Source: Pisolithus tinctorius
Lineage: Eukaryota; Basidiomycota; Agaricomycetes; Boletales; Pisolithaceae
DNA: 64,000 bases
Assembly: GCA_024663395.1 (NCBI GenBank)
Contig: JANFAH010000002.1
Span: 124,001 to 188,000 of the forward strand
Direction of reading: 5' to 3'
The notes beneath the pieces were generated by a model that worked only from the letters and a program-made list of their open reading frames with translations, was not told the origin of the DNA and made no database searches. Positions 44,972-56,029 of this stretch are shown one piece after another (the first letter of the stretch is position 1; each line of letters opens with the position of its first letter). A program made the translations under genes and the position numbers.

Positions 44972-45407
44972 TTGTCATGATGATCATCGCACTCTCGAGA
45001 TGAGGTGCATGACGATGTGATGGATGGGGAGCAAGCACACTTCTGGCCACTGCTGACCATATGCATGCTGCGCTGAGCAGCAGGGGATGGCGAGCGAGGA
45101 GCCTCGCTATCAGGTCGTGTGCCTCAACGTGCAGAGAGCTCACCACGATCGTGCATGGCTGACTCCCTGTGAGAATGGCGCAGGGACAGCTGGGGGGAGT
45201 GCGAGCTCTGGGTACTGCGACGATTATCGCAGGAAGACATTCTGGACAGTTGGTTGTGTTGGAAAGAGGCAGTGCTACGAAGTGGTACAAGTGAGGAAGA
45301 AGCAAGAGTAAAAAAGGAGGGCACGAGGCGTAATTAAAAAACTTAAGTAATACTCGACATAGAAAAAACATGTGAACAAGGAGTGATTGGTGGGTGGCTA
45401 CGTTATA
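44972..45407. other. Spacer, no recognised gene
   Basis: A long minus-strand open frame here (45371-44835) overlaps the coiled-coil frame and looks like a shadow. The right part is A/T-rich. This should be near the 3' end of gypsy-3, but no LTR was identified. Confidence 0.35.
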
Positions 45408-48030
45408 CTATCTACCTTTGACAGAATGCGGTGTTCGGTTATTTTTAGGCTTTTGATCTTTATCTTTGTTATTTTTATTTTTATTTGACTTTGTTTTTTC
45501 TCTGAGTCCATTTGGTTCCATTAGTAGTACATGACTACTCATAGTCACTATGTGGCTACTATGCATTCTCGCATATCCTGTGCCTTGCAAGGCAACTGGC
45601 ATATATTCCGCATGCCTTGAAGTTCGAGGTACCTGTCTAGGGCCTTGAGCTTCTTGCAGTGGGACATCGGTTCCCATGTGGAGTCTCCCAGATTCCACTT
45701 AACAAGGAATTCTACCTTGTTTCCAGACCACCAGTGGGCGAGTACTTCATCCACTATCCATTCATCATCGTCAGTTGTACTGACATCATAGAAGGTGTGT
45801 GCATCACGTCATGGAAATAGTAAGTCATCGTTTGGCTCATACTTGCACAGAAGCCCAATGTGAAACGTTGGGTGTATGCGTCTTGCTCTTAGCTGCTCTG
45901 GCAGCTCGAGCGTATATGTATCACTCACGCTTTCACAGCATGGAACCTTCATCGGCCTGATGAATCTTGGCACGAGCTTATGAGCTCGTCCTTTGGGCAT
46001 GGTCAGGTTCTTCATGGAGAGATACACCAGGTCTCCAACTCAAAGGTGAGTTCCTTTTGCTCATTTCTTGTTGGCATGGTACATCTGCACCACCCTACTC
46101 TCGATTATGGCATCATGCACCATTTCTAAATTTTCCAGTGCTTGTTGGATGAATGTCCTTACTCCTGGGGATGACATAGTCATCCCTTTCTCGATGCATT
46201 GCATCATTATGGGCATATGTCCATAGTTCAGTTCGAATGGGGCAAACCCCATAGAACTGTTGATGCTCGAGTTTATTGCAAACTCGACCATTGGCAGCTT
46301 CGACACCCAATCCCTCTGGTCCGGATGGACCATCGACTGTAGCATCTGCGCTACATTGCATATGGCTTGTTCGGATGCGCTGTCCATCTGCAGGTGGAAT
46401 GCAGTTGACATTAGGAGCTTCGCTCCTAACATTCTGTGTGTCTCACGCCAGAACATTGACATAAACTTTGTGTCTCTGTCTGAGACAATTGTCTCTGGTA
46501 GCCCGTGTAAGTGGGCTATTTCTTTTATGAATATCCATGCGAGTTCCGAAGCTCGCACCATCATCTTCACCGGTATCAGGTGTATCATGGATGTCAGATG
46601 GCATAGGACTACCCACAGGTAGTCGTACCCTTCGCTTGGTGGGAATGGTCCCACAAAGTCCATTGCTATCGACCCCCACAGTCATCTCGGCACAGGTAGG
46701 CTGTGCAGTAGTCCTGGAGGCTGCTGATTGTCGGCCTTCATTCCCTGACAGATGGGGCAGGTTCTGCAAAACCTGTCCACTTCTTGACCGAGCTTTGGCC
46801 ACCAGTACCACCTGCGGATATAGTCCGCTGTTCTCTGGGATCCAAAATGTCCCAGTGTCCTGTGCGCCTGGTCTATGACCCATGCAATAATGTCGTCATT
46901 TTTGTACTTTGCATGAGGAAGGCACAACACTTCCTCTCCACCACGATTTTTCATGTAAAGCAGACTGTCTCTTTCCTCAAATTGAGGGTGATGTGACGGT
47001 TGTGCTAGTATCTTCACGAGCATAGGCTTGTTCTTGTATCCCTTACAGATGGTGTCCAGGAATTCTTGCACGTCTCCGTAGGTTATTGATGAGGTTCATG
47101 AGGCCTCAGCGGATTCGAATATCGATGGATCCTCTTCTGCAATTGCGAGAGGAGCATCCTCGTCATTCCTTTCTGCAGCCAAGGCCATCTCCTGAGCCTC
47201 CAGGATGTGGTTTTCCCATTTTTCCTTTAGCCGGTTACTCTTACGAAGAGTCCCTTCCTGTTCTTCCATCGCTGATAGTCTCAGCTCTTGCCATCTGTCC
47301 TGAGGGAGATCATCTCCCTCTGGGTCCAGGTGTATGTCGGCATTTGCCCACTCAACGTTCTCATTGGAGATGTTGTCTCCTCCTTCCTCCTCGTAGTAAT
47401 GGGATAGGCAATCCACCACTCGGTTTTCTGAGCCCTTGGCATATACTATGTTCGCATCAAAGTGTGACATATAATCTATCCACCAGACCTGTCAGCTCAA
47501 CAGTTTTTGTTGGGTTTTGAGGTATCCCAGGGCCTCATGATCTGTCACTATCATGAACTTAAACCCGAGGAGTTTATCCTCCCATTTTAGTAAAGCTTCA
47601 ATTATCGCGAGGGTCTCTCGCTCAAAGGTCCTATAGTTTTGTTGGGCATCGCTCAGTTTTTTCAACATGAAACCTGCTGGTCGGCAGGTCTTCCATTCAG
47701 GTCCTTGCCTGTACAGTGCACCCACTCTGTAGAGTGATGCATCGCAGACGAGCCATATTGGCTCTTCCTTCCTTGGATCTATCAGCCGCAGTACTGGGTA
47801 TTTGCAAGCCAGTTCCTTAATCATCTGGAAGCATTGGTCGTGAACTTCCCTCCACAGGAACAGATGTCCATTCCTTTGTATTCCAGTTAGTGGCATCGTG
47901 TACACCAAAATATCTGGCATAAACTGTGCCAGGTATTCTATGAGGCCAACGAACTGTTGAACCTCGTTGAGCGACTTAGGTACTCTCCAGTTCCTAATTC
48001 AAGACATCTTGTGTCTATCTGCATGCACGC

Positions 48031-48374
48031 TGTGAGGAAATATAATACTGTGGATTGAGGATGGGGTAGAGGAATCTGAGAGGGAGAGAGTAAGACCAAA
48101 GGGGCTCCTATAGCCTGGGCAAGACAAGGAGGGGATAGGGAACTGTCTAGGGCAGTCTGGGGCAGTCTTAAGCTGATTCTCATCTTTGGGGGTAACTCGT
48201 CTATTGGTAAGAACTTACAGTACAAACAAACTGTAAGTAGGTGCTGACTAAGCACACAAAAAGCGAACTATGGTACTCAAGTATAGTACCCACAACAGTA
48301 AGTAAAGAAACCATAAAACAAATAAAATAGAAATTAATACCCAATCCCATAGTAAGGAGATCTCTCTCCTTACA
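48031..48374 (-). repeat. Solo LTR inserted in gypsy-3 RT
   Basis: In plus orientation it starts TGTGAGGAAATATAAT and ends CTCTCCTTACA (344 bp), flanked by ACGC at 48027-48030 and 48375-48378. The RT frame resumes across it (NAKGV, then VHADRHKM), which fixes both ends. The terminal AGTAAGGAGATCTCTCTCCTTAC is a near-perfect hairpin. The target duplication is 4 bp, or 5 with one mismatch. LTR orientation is not certain. Confidence 0.78.
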
Positions 48375-50293
48375 ACGCCCTTGGCATTGATTATGTGCCC
48401 AAGACAGTCGAGTTTCTCAGCATATAAGTTGCACTTCTCTCTTTCGAGGAAGAAGTCAGCCTGACATAGTGTTTCAAACACTATCTGGAGGTGCTGCTTG
48501 TGCTCCTCCAGTGTATCGCTGTAGACGAATATATCATTGAGATAGATGTATACAAAACGTCCTATGTGATCTCTAAAGATCACAGTCATAAGGCATTGAA
48601 ATGTTGCAGGGGTGTTACAATCCCCCTGCTGCATGACTTGGCTTATAAAAGTGCCGTAAATCATTGAGAAGGCTGTCTTCCAGACGTCTTCAGGCTCGAT
48701 GCATACCTGTTCATATGCATTCAACAAGTTGATCTTTGAGCAATACTTTGCTCTCGCAATGTCCATCCTGATCTGGTCCTGATCAGGGAAGGGAGTTACA
48801 TCCCTTATTGTATTTTCATTTCTTTTACGACAGTCAATGACTGTTCATAGTTTGCCATTCTTCCTTGGTATACACAGCATGGGTGCAGCTTGTGGGATGC
48901 TTTTTAGCACCCACCATTCTGCATCTGTGTACTGACAGATTTTATCCGACAACTGTTGCTTTAGTGCATCAGCACAATGAGGCAAGTGGTACGAGTACCG
49001 CTTATCCTCATCAATCAGGGGAATCCTGTGGTTTACCTCCCATAAAGGAGGTAATTTCGGTTTGACACCTTTGAACCTTCGTCTAAACTTTTCGAACCAT
49101 CGCTCCCTTAGGCAAGGTATATCTTTGTCCCCCAACATTCTTTTTTGTATTGGTTTTATTACTGCAAGTGTAGGCTCGCTTTTCGACTCTAACCACCCTC
49201 CCCCCAGCAAGCCCTCACAAGGCTGTGACAGCCTCACAGGGCATGCTAGTCATTTGTTCGAGGAGGAGGTGGCTTTAGGGGGGCATGAGCGCCCCTCTCT
49301 GGCAACCTCAGGCTCTGTGAGCATGAGGACCTTTTCACCTGTGATCGTCATCAACTTTTCAGCAAAGTCGAGCACTACTTTGTGCTGCCTAAGGAATGGG
49401 ATTCCTAGAATACAGTCGTAGCAATCGATATTAGCCACATTGAAATAACAGTCAGTCTGTTGGTGGCCCATCTTTATCATGGAGAGTCCTCCAGGTGTAA
49501 TTTTCAATCAGCTACCTATGCAGCCCAATTGCAGCGTAAGCTGCTGATCGAGCGGAAACACTTTCATCTTCATGACCTTGGCAAAAGCTGGGCTCACAAA
49601 GTTTCCAGTGCTTCCAGTGTCAATCATTGTGTAGGCTTTACAGCCGTTTATGATGGTATCTACCGTTACGCACATGTGCAATTCTGGTGTAATTCGCGGG
49701 CAGGTTCCCGCTTCCTGCTTAGTATGCATTGCATACCGAAAAGCGTGTGTCAGCAGCTTTGCTATTGGTTGCAAATCCATTGCAGCCATACATGGGTTAT
49801 CACAGATGCGGTGTTCCTCGATGATTATATCTCCATGTGGTGTTTCCACCACCATATTGTCAGGGTATATCCTGACTTCATTGTTATTTGGGTTGGGCTG
49901 ACTTATGCGATGCTCAGTTGCGCAGAGCTGATCATATAGCTCCCCAGGAATATCATTCCTGGTCGGCACAGTTGTGCACAAGCATTGGATATCACACAAC
50001 GCTTGTATCCATTGTGCTTCAAGGGACCTGATGCTATTAGCCATCGTACGTATTGCACACCGAATGCAATCGATGTTCATACCGTGCCCCTCCATTTGGG
50101 TGCAGTTGCAATCTTCCCAGCCCCTATTGTACTCATGGAACACGAGTTGCACAGGGAACTGCAGTGCAATGGTGAGCAAGGTATTCTCCTCAGCTATGGC
50201 CTCATCAATGTGTTCCCTGCGTTGTTGGCATTTGGGGCAATTCTCAGAGTGAGTAGCTCCATAAACCGGTGACCAAGTCCAGGTCCCACCTGT

Positions 50294-50630
50294 CACTGCA
50301 AGCATTTCACAAATTTTTGTGACAAAACATGTTGAAAAAAGTTGAAAGAAGAGATACCATGTTATTTGGGATGTTTTTACACAAAACATCCAAGAGCAAT
50401 GTTTTATTTTCTCTGCATGTCCTACCTGTAAACATTAATTAATGGTAATGACCATTAGCTTCTAGTCTAATATGGATTACCATCAATTCATATTTGCTGG
50501 TGGAGAAGGCAAAGAAAATGAAATATTATTTTTGGATTTTGTCTGTAAAAACATCCATCAAAACATCATATCTTTTCCTTCAATTTTTTCAACATGTTTG
50601 GTTATGAAAAATTGTGAAATGCTTGCAGTG
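50294..50630. mobile_element. CACTA-like MITE
   Basis: 337 bp bounded by inverted repeats beginning CACTGCAAGCATTTCACAA (left) and its complement TTGTGAAATGCTTGCAGTG (right). The inverted similarity extends inward for most of 80-100 bp. A 3-bp duplication TGT flanks it (50291-50293 and 50631-50633). The CACTG end and 3-bp duplication match the CACTA/EnSpm superfamily. It has no coding capacity and sits in the gag part of gypsy-3. Confidence 0.8.
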
Positions 50631-51038
50631 TGTGATTTCAGGTCATTCTGCTTGATGAGGGTCTAGATCCATCTCATCTTCATTTACTCTGAGCAATGCA
50701 CTTCTTACTATATCATCCTCTTCTCGGGAGGAGGTCAGGTGCTCTACCATCCTGTCTCTATTTATCCACACCATTCCCCATGGTGTTTCAATGACCACTG
50801 CATCCAGATATATTCGGACATTAGGGGTCATTACGCTCTGCAACTGTAGATCAATCATAGTGTTCCCCAAGGGCTCATCCAATGTTAATTGGGGTTGAGC
50901 CGCATGATGCACGTCTTTGCGTGCTATCGATATCTCTCGAAGGGCATCCCTTCGATGTCCTTCCATACACCGGAGGCGATATGCTAGTAGGTGAAGGGCC
51001 ATCCTAGTGTGCCATGCACTGATATTTGGTGTCTCCAT

Positions 51039-51281
51039 CGGAGCACGCCTTCCATTCTCCCTACCCCTTTTGTATTCCTGTCATGCATGATTCTTGTTAT
51101 TTGTGAGAACCCTGACCAGAGATGGATTACCGTTTAGTAGCCCTTCAGCTACGTGATCCACTCAGTGGCTACACTCGTCACATGTGAACTCGTGTACAGC
51201 TCCATATAGGTCCAACCAATCCCATCACTCGGTATCTTGTAGGGTGGTCATAGGCAATAAACATTCAATGGTAAGGTGTGG
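51039..51281. other. Leader region upstream of gypsy-3 gag
   Basis: No frame with a domain; gag-like fragments may extend into it. It lies between gypsy-3 gag and the repeat unit at 51282. Confidence 0.35.
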
Positions 51282-51411
51282 TGCAATGTGTGCTTACATA
51301 ATCAACTTTGGTTGTGGGACACAAAAATCTCATTTGTCCTGCACAAATAAATAAATTCCCAGCACTAGTTGTTTATTCCCAACATCAAATAATTTTTGTA
51401 CAAATGTAACA
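51282..51411 (-). repeat. Repeat unit, inverted relative to 22638-22788
   Basis: On the minus strand it reads TGTTACATTTGTACAAAAAT to ACACATTGCA. It matches 22638-22788 with CG sites changed to TG or CA, and lacks one 22-bp sub-repeat. Its position upstream of gypsy-3 gag would suit a 5' LTR, but no second LTR was found at the other end of gypsy-3. Confidence 0.65.
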
Positions 51412-51996
51412 TCATATCATTGTAGTGTACTGCCAATGATATAAGTTTTCATTGCAATGATTCCAAAAAAGGAGCTTCTATACAGAATACTTCGCATTTT
51501 TAATATAAATCTCTGATAAAATCATACATAACTGTCATAATCTGGCAAAAATAAACCATTGTAATCGCTTACAATGTGGCACCATCGTAATGGGTAAAGT
51601 AAATTTTGCGACAGGATAAAATGCATTTGGAGAGGTGGAAGAATCGAATGCAAGTGACGGACTTCTTGGTTCCGAGTCTCAAATTTCAAATTTGGAGTAC
51701 TGTGATCTCATGGCATGGAATTAGTATCAGCACACTTGTAGCGTCTATCTCTCATGACTAGCATTTGAACCTGTCTCAGAGTGCACTGTCACAACGCCCT
51801 GAGTTTTGCTGCTCATGGTGTTGCTACCCCTGATAGATTTGGGACATGGAGCAAACTCAAGTAAAGATCTGGCAATCATGCAATCTTGTACAATGATTCA
51901 TCCAGAAAATCACACTCTGGTGGGGAAGATGTGTGTGTGATCAACATGGTTATGAATGCAGAATTTTGACAGGAACATAGCTAAGTAATGTCTGTA
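51412..51996. other. Spacer, no recognised gene
   Basis: AT-rich, CpG-poor, no coding domain. It ends in the TA target of the Tigger element. Confidence 0.35.
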
Positions 51997-54546
51997 CAGT
52001 AGACTTTCTCATAATGCATACATGTTGCACCAGTCTTTCTTACATGCAAGATGAGATTCATGCAGCACTAAAAGTGTGACACAGTGTGACATGCATGACC
52101 TCTACAGTCTACCTACGGCCTCCAATAACAGTCCAATGTAGTCTGCTTCACATTCTGTATTTCCTCCCAGTGCATCTCACCACGGAACTTACGAACATGT
52201 CATATCAAGTCCAAAGAAGTGTTTGCATGACTCCGACTGATGCAAGCTGCTTCAAATTTCTCACGCAGCAGAATAATCTCTGCAGGCAACATCGTGGCTG
52301 CAGTGGGTTGGATGTCTTCTTCATCATCTGAATCAACTTCAATAATTTCACCACATTCAACAGCCATCTGGTACTGGACTGCTGTAGCAATGGCTGCATC
52401 ATTTTCAAATTGATACATGGGCTCGCCAATTTCATTTTCTTCCCGCAGTGTAAGAATCTTGTCAATGGTCAGCGGTATGCCAAAAATGCGCTTGCACTCT
52501 TGTAATGTTTTCATGGAGTCCTTCAGTTCTTCCTCAGCAGCCGTAAGTTGCAGTGATTGATGAGACACTGGAATTTTGATCATAAGTCCAGTTCAGTGAG
52601 TTGCAGCTGTTGCAAGCTTGTTGACCACTGCCATTGCCTGCACTGCATCACCTTCTGCATTCATGACAGCCATGAGCGCAGTCTGCCAGTGCTCATCATC
52701 ATATGATTTGCCAAGGAGTTGTTGGAGTTGAGTTTCAGTGATTGGAAGAGATATGCTGTCATTGGCAGCAAAATCTTGAAGGATTCCCCAGGCATAGGGA
52801 TTGGCATGAGTTGGGTGCGATGACGGTGCCTCGGCTGCTTGGATTTTGGTGTGTTCCCAACAATGCTGGATAGTTTGGGGTTCAACTGCGTCCCAAGCCT
52901 CTTTTGCGATAAGCATAGCTTCACGAAGATTAATTTTGTAGATCTCGCGTTGGCCTGCTTTGTCCAAGTCTATTGCACATCTGCAAAAGGCTTGACGGTA
53001 TAATGCTTTGAAGCACTGGATAATGCCAGCATCAAGTGGCTGGATGAACGATGTCATCTTTGGCTCAAAGAATTCGAGCTGAATGTGATGTGGATTGTAG
53101 GAAATTAAGTGACCAGGAAAATTGTCAACGAGAAGACAGATGAAGCACCTCTGAGCACCGATCTTCAGATCAAGTATTTTGACCCATCTGAATGCCATGA
53201 CTTAGTTTAAAATTACCTAGTAAAATTATTAGTGCTCACTCTTCAAACAGTTCTGCCATCATCCATGCTTTCTTGTTGTTACGGTAATAATAGCCAAATG
53301 ACTGCGGTGACTTGTTATTGAAACACTTTGGTTTCTTCAACCAGCCAATGTAAAAGAGTGGCAACTTCTCACTTCCATCTGCATTCACAGCCAGTCCAAG
53401 TGTGATTCAGAATTTCTCTTTCTTCTTGCCACTCATTTGTCTCGTTGTGAGTCCTCAATCTGGTGGGGCACTGCCACCACATCATGTCAGCATAGACTAA
53501 TATAGTGAATGGTGTTACTCACAATGCGAAGAGGCTTGTTTTGTCAAAGTTGAATCGGTCCTTTGGTGGAAATGTTGACAGGATCTTCTGTAGTCGTGTA
53601 TGTTCTGTGGCAACAGCCTCAATGTCCACTGATGCTGCCTCGCCATGCCTCCGATACTCCTTGATATGGTAGGCTTTGCAAAATGGGGAAATCCATCCAT
53701 CACCAGTAAGTCTCCTCTCTTCTGGAATGTTAAACTCGTCCTCAAATCTCTTTCTCTTCTCCCATAGCATTGGTCCATTGATGGTCTCCCCTTTTTCTTC
53801 CATAGACCTGACCCATATGATTAGTGCCTTCTCGACTTCAGGGCTGGTAACAACTCGAGGACATTTTCCAGAAAGTGCATTTGGGTGTGACTGGGCACGC
53901 TTCTCTAATTCTGGTCATTCCTTCAATTTCCATGACAGTGTTGACTGCATGAATTCCAGTGCACCTGTTTGCAGTGTCTTAAAGTGCTCGACAACACGAT
54001 CTTGGGACACATTTGGATGAGAGTCAATAAATTCAAAAATTGTAAGCCAGTCATGTAATGTGAGATTTTCACGCTGTTTGGATTTGATAGGTTTTGCTGA
54101 AGTGGCAGCATTCTGTCGAATGGTACTGTCTGAGCCTGCTTGTTGCTGCTTCTGGTTGTATGGTGCAGGTTTGGGCCATGGTTTGTGAGTCAGTAGCTCA
54201 GCAGGCATGATGCTGCAGGACAAATCAGTTCAAGGATGATTTCCGTTCTTATATTTAACTGGAAAATTTTACAGACAGGGACAGTATTTAGTGCATCCAC
54301 ATTGACAGGAACATTGTATTGCATCTCCATTTTTCAGCTGCCAGTTCAGTGGCTCAGCCCCATTCAGTAGACTTCCCCTCTGCGAACAGAGCATCTCATA
54401 CTGCATAATGTCAATCCAGATCCCATGCATTAGTATTTATGCAAAAATGTGACATTACCCCTGCATTCCACAGTGGAATCACCCAAAAGGTCATGCAAAA
54501 TGAGATTTATGCATCAGTAGCAAATGCATTATGAGAAAGTCTACTG
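51997..54546 (-). mobile_element. Tigger/pogo-type DNA transposon
   Basis: The 2550-bp element has perfect 23-bp terminal inverted repeats starting CAGTAGACTTTCTCATAATG at both ends, flanked by TA at 51995-51996 and 54547-54548. TA duplications and CAGT ends are the hallmark of the pogo/Tigger group. One transposase gene fills it. The ends look intact, so it could still be mobilised in trans although the transposase is dead. Confidence 0.93.
52200..54223 (-). pseudogene. Tigger transposase with CENP-B/Psq-type HTH and DDE domain, nonsense-mutated
   Basis: From ATG 54223: HTH region (LTLHDWLTIFEFIDSHPNVS, DRVVEHFKTLQTG), CENP-B-type HTH (VEKALIIWVRSMEEKG; LTGDGWISPFCKAYHIKEYR), first catalytic Asp in FNFDKTSLF, an intron at roughly 53458-53518, then SGKKKEKF, ADGSEKLPLFYIGWLKKPKC and SFGYYYRNNKKAWM; after a probable intron (about 53199-53245) LLVDNFPGH (second Asp) and SFIQPLDAGIIQCFKALYR (third Asp); a long C-terminal tail to about 52200. 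TGA codons replace expected CGA at about 53913, about 53458 and about 52590. The family is DDE_1, as in Tigger/Jerky transposases. Confidence 0.88.
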
Positions 54547-54548
54547 TA

Positions 54549-56029
54549 CAACAATTCCACTTGCATACCTAAACACCTACCGCTTTATTTTGCCAATCTG
54601 TTCCAAATTTATGCAAAACCTCCCGTCTCGCATCTCTCGCCCGGCAGAGCCTTCAATCAGGGAGTGTCAAAACGGTCGACGAAGGTTTACCCTATAGTAG
54701 ACTGTACACACCACTCACACTCCTGGGGAGATCCATTGCATTCGTCACACCAATAACGATGAGTTTGGAATTGTATATCACCTCTCCGGTCCAATCCGTC
54801 CATCGATATGACACCAAGCCGCGAGGTGACAATGTATCAGAGCAAAGCAATCGACAGTACGCATGACCACCCGGTTCAGCTCTAACCCCACTGTGGTGTT
54901 TATTATTGACCTGGACTGGCGCAAAGTCTCAAATGTCTGTCCTTAGCGGGGTTGGCTTCTTGCAGCACCCAGCATCGTAAATGTGAGAGGAAGCAAGCAA
55001 TAAAGAGCATAAGATGGACGGACGTTGTCCTCCGTCATGCGTTTGAGTTCCTTCATGACCGCGTGCGTGCACCATGGTACATGGTGTACAATATCACAGG
55101 CTCTGTACATTCCAGATACGCCAGATATGTCTGGGCATCAGTCATTCACCACCCTTCGTTCGATGAAATAGTAACTTACAAAAACACGCCCTAATCTTCC
55201 GCTAACAATTGGATCCTCCACGGTCCTCAGTACCCGACGGAACTCTTCCTCGATTCAAGGCAATATAACCTGTCTCACCGCTACATGTAATAGGTGCATC
55301 GCGCGGAACCATAAGTCTGGGGGGTAGGTTCCCAATTCCCGCTCATATTCCTGCGTAAAATCATGGGTCAACACGAGCAGTGAATGTCTTCCTTGGGTGC
55401 GGCCGTGCGCGTAAGGCGGCTTTGGAGTTGGGGCCAGGTGAGCAGTCCGAGTCTTTTCTCATGGTGTACGCGGCGATTTCGGGAGAGAAACAACGGTGGT
55501 GCAACTCGGTTTTTTTTGGGGATGTTTCTAGAGACGTATTTTCGTCTTCGTGTGCCGTGCCTGCGAGACGATATAAGTAGAGGAATTCGATGTTGCCTTC
55601 TTTCGATTGTGTCGCTTAACGCTCGAACTTAACTAGATACAAACCTGAGACGATCTGGCTGTCCCACGAGTGATGACAGACACAGGTTTAGTCGAGCGGC
55701 CTATCACCATATGGAACTCGCCCAGGGGACCTCCACGGCATTCAAAGTAACCATCAGACCTCCACTCGAGTTGCTGTACAAGTGCAACATCTATCAGCTG
55801 ATTTATTTAGGCTCTCGAACCAGTAGCCACTTGGCGGGCGGTTGCATCAATGCCTTCTTGTACTCACCTCTCAAAGCTTATAGCATGGTTCCTTCGTGTC
55901 TTCAAAGCCATACGTTCGATGGGCGGCGAATCCCTACGCCTATTCCGGCTCATAATTTCCCTTTGCACTGCGGGTTCCCACCGGAAACCCAGCGAACGCA
56001 ATAACATCCACACCATATGTACTAGTTCT
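54549..56029. other. Intergenic, no recognised gene
   Basis: CG dinucleotides return from about 54600. Open frames at 54952-55194 and 55380-55632 have no domain. A TACAGTCTACTATAG motif at about 54691-54706 resembles a pogo-type end but has no partner. The right part should contain the promoter of the membrane-protein gene. Confidence 0.4.

Larger units (their letters stand above)
45548..51038 (-). pseudogene. Third Ty3/gypsy element (gypsy-3), fragmented Gag-Pol
   Basis: Minus-strand pieces in order: gag-like 51038-50645 and 50270-49700; protease MIDTGSTGNFVS (about 49620); protease end and RT start (49507-48845, VNHRIPLIDEDKRYSYHLPH); RT with YLND in place of YLDD (about 48540); RNase H (47920-47492; CDASLYRVGALYRQG, VTDHEALGYL); H2C2 (about 46880, HRTLGHFGSQRTADYI...CRTCPICQ); integrase core (46663-46061; MDFVGP, SDRDTKFMS, SASEQAICN); chromodomain (45754-45548; VEFLVKWNLGDSTWEPMSHC). 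In-frame stops separate most pieces. The element is cut by a solo LTR at 48031-48374 and by a MITE at 50294-50630. LTRs were not securely identified; the repeat at 51282 could be its 5' LTR. Confidence 0.82.

Noticed and set aside
44835..45371. 178-codon minus-strand frame
   Set aside because: It overlaps the coiled-coil frame 44971-44648, has no domain and a biased hydrophobic composition; taken as a shadow.
22638..51411. Starship-like giant element
   Set aside because: Starships are known from Pezizomycotina and carry a DUF3435 tyrosine recombinase; none is seen here.
54691..54706. TACAGTCTACTATAG-like motif on the minus strand, a possible pogo-type end
   Set aside because: Different from the Tigger ends beyond a few bases, and no partner was seen.
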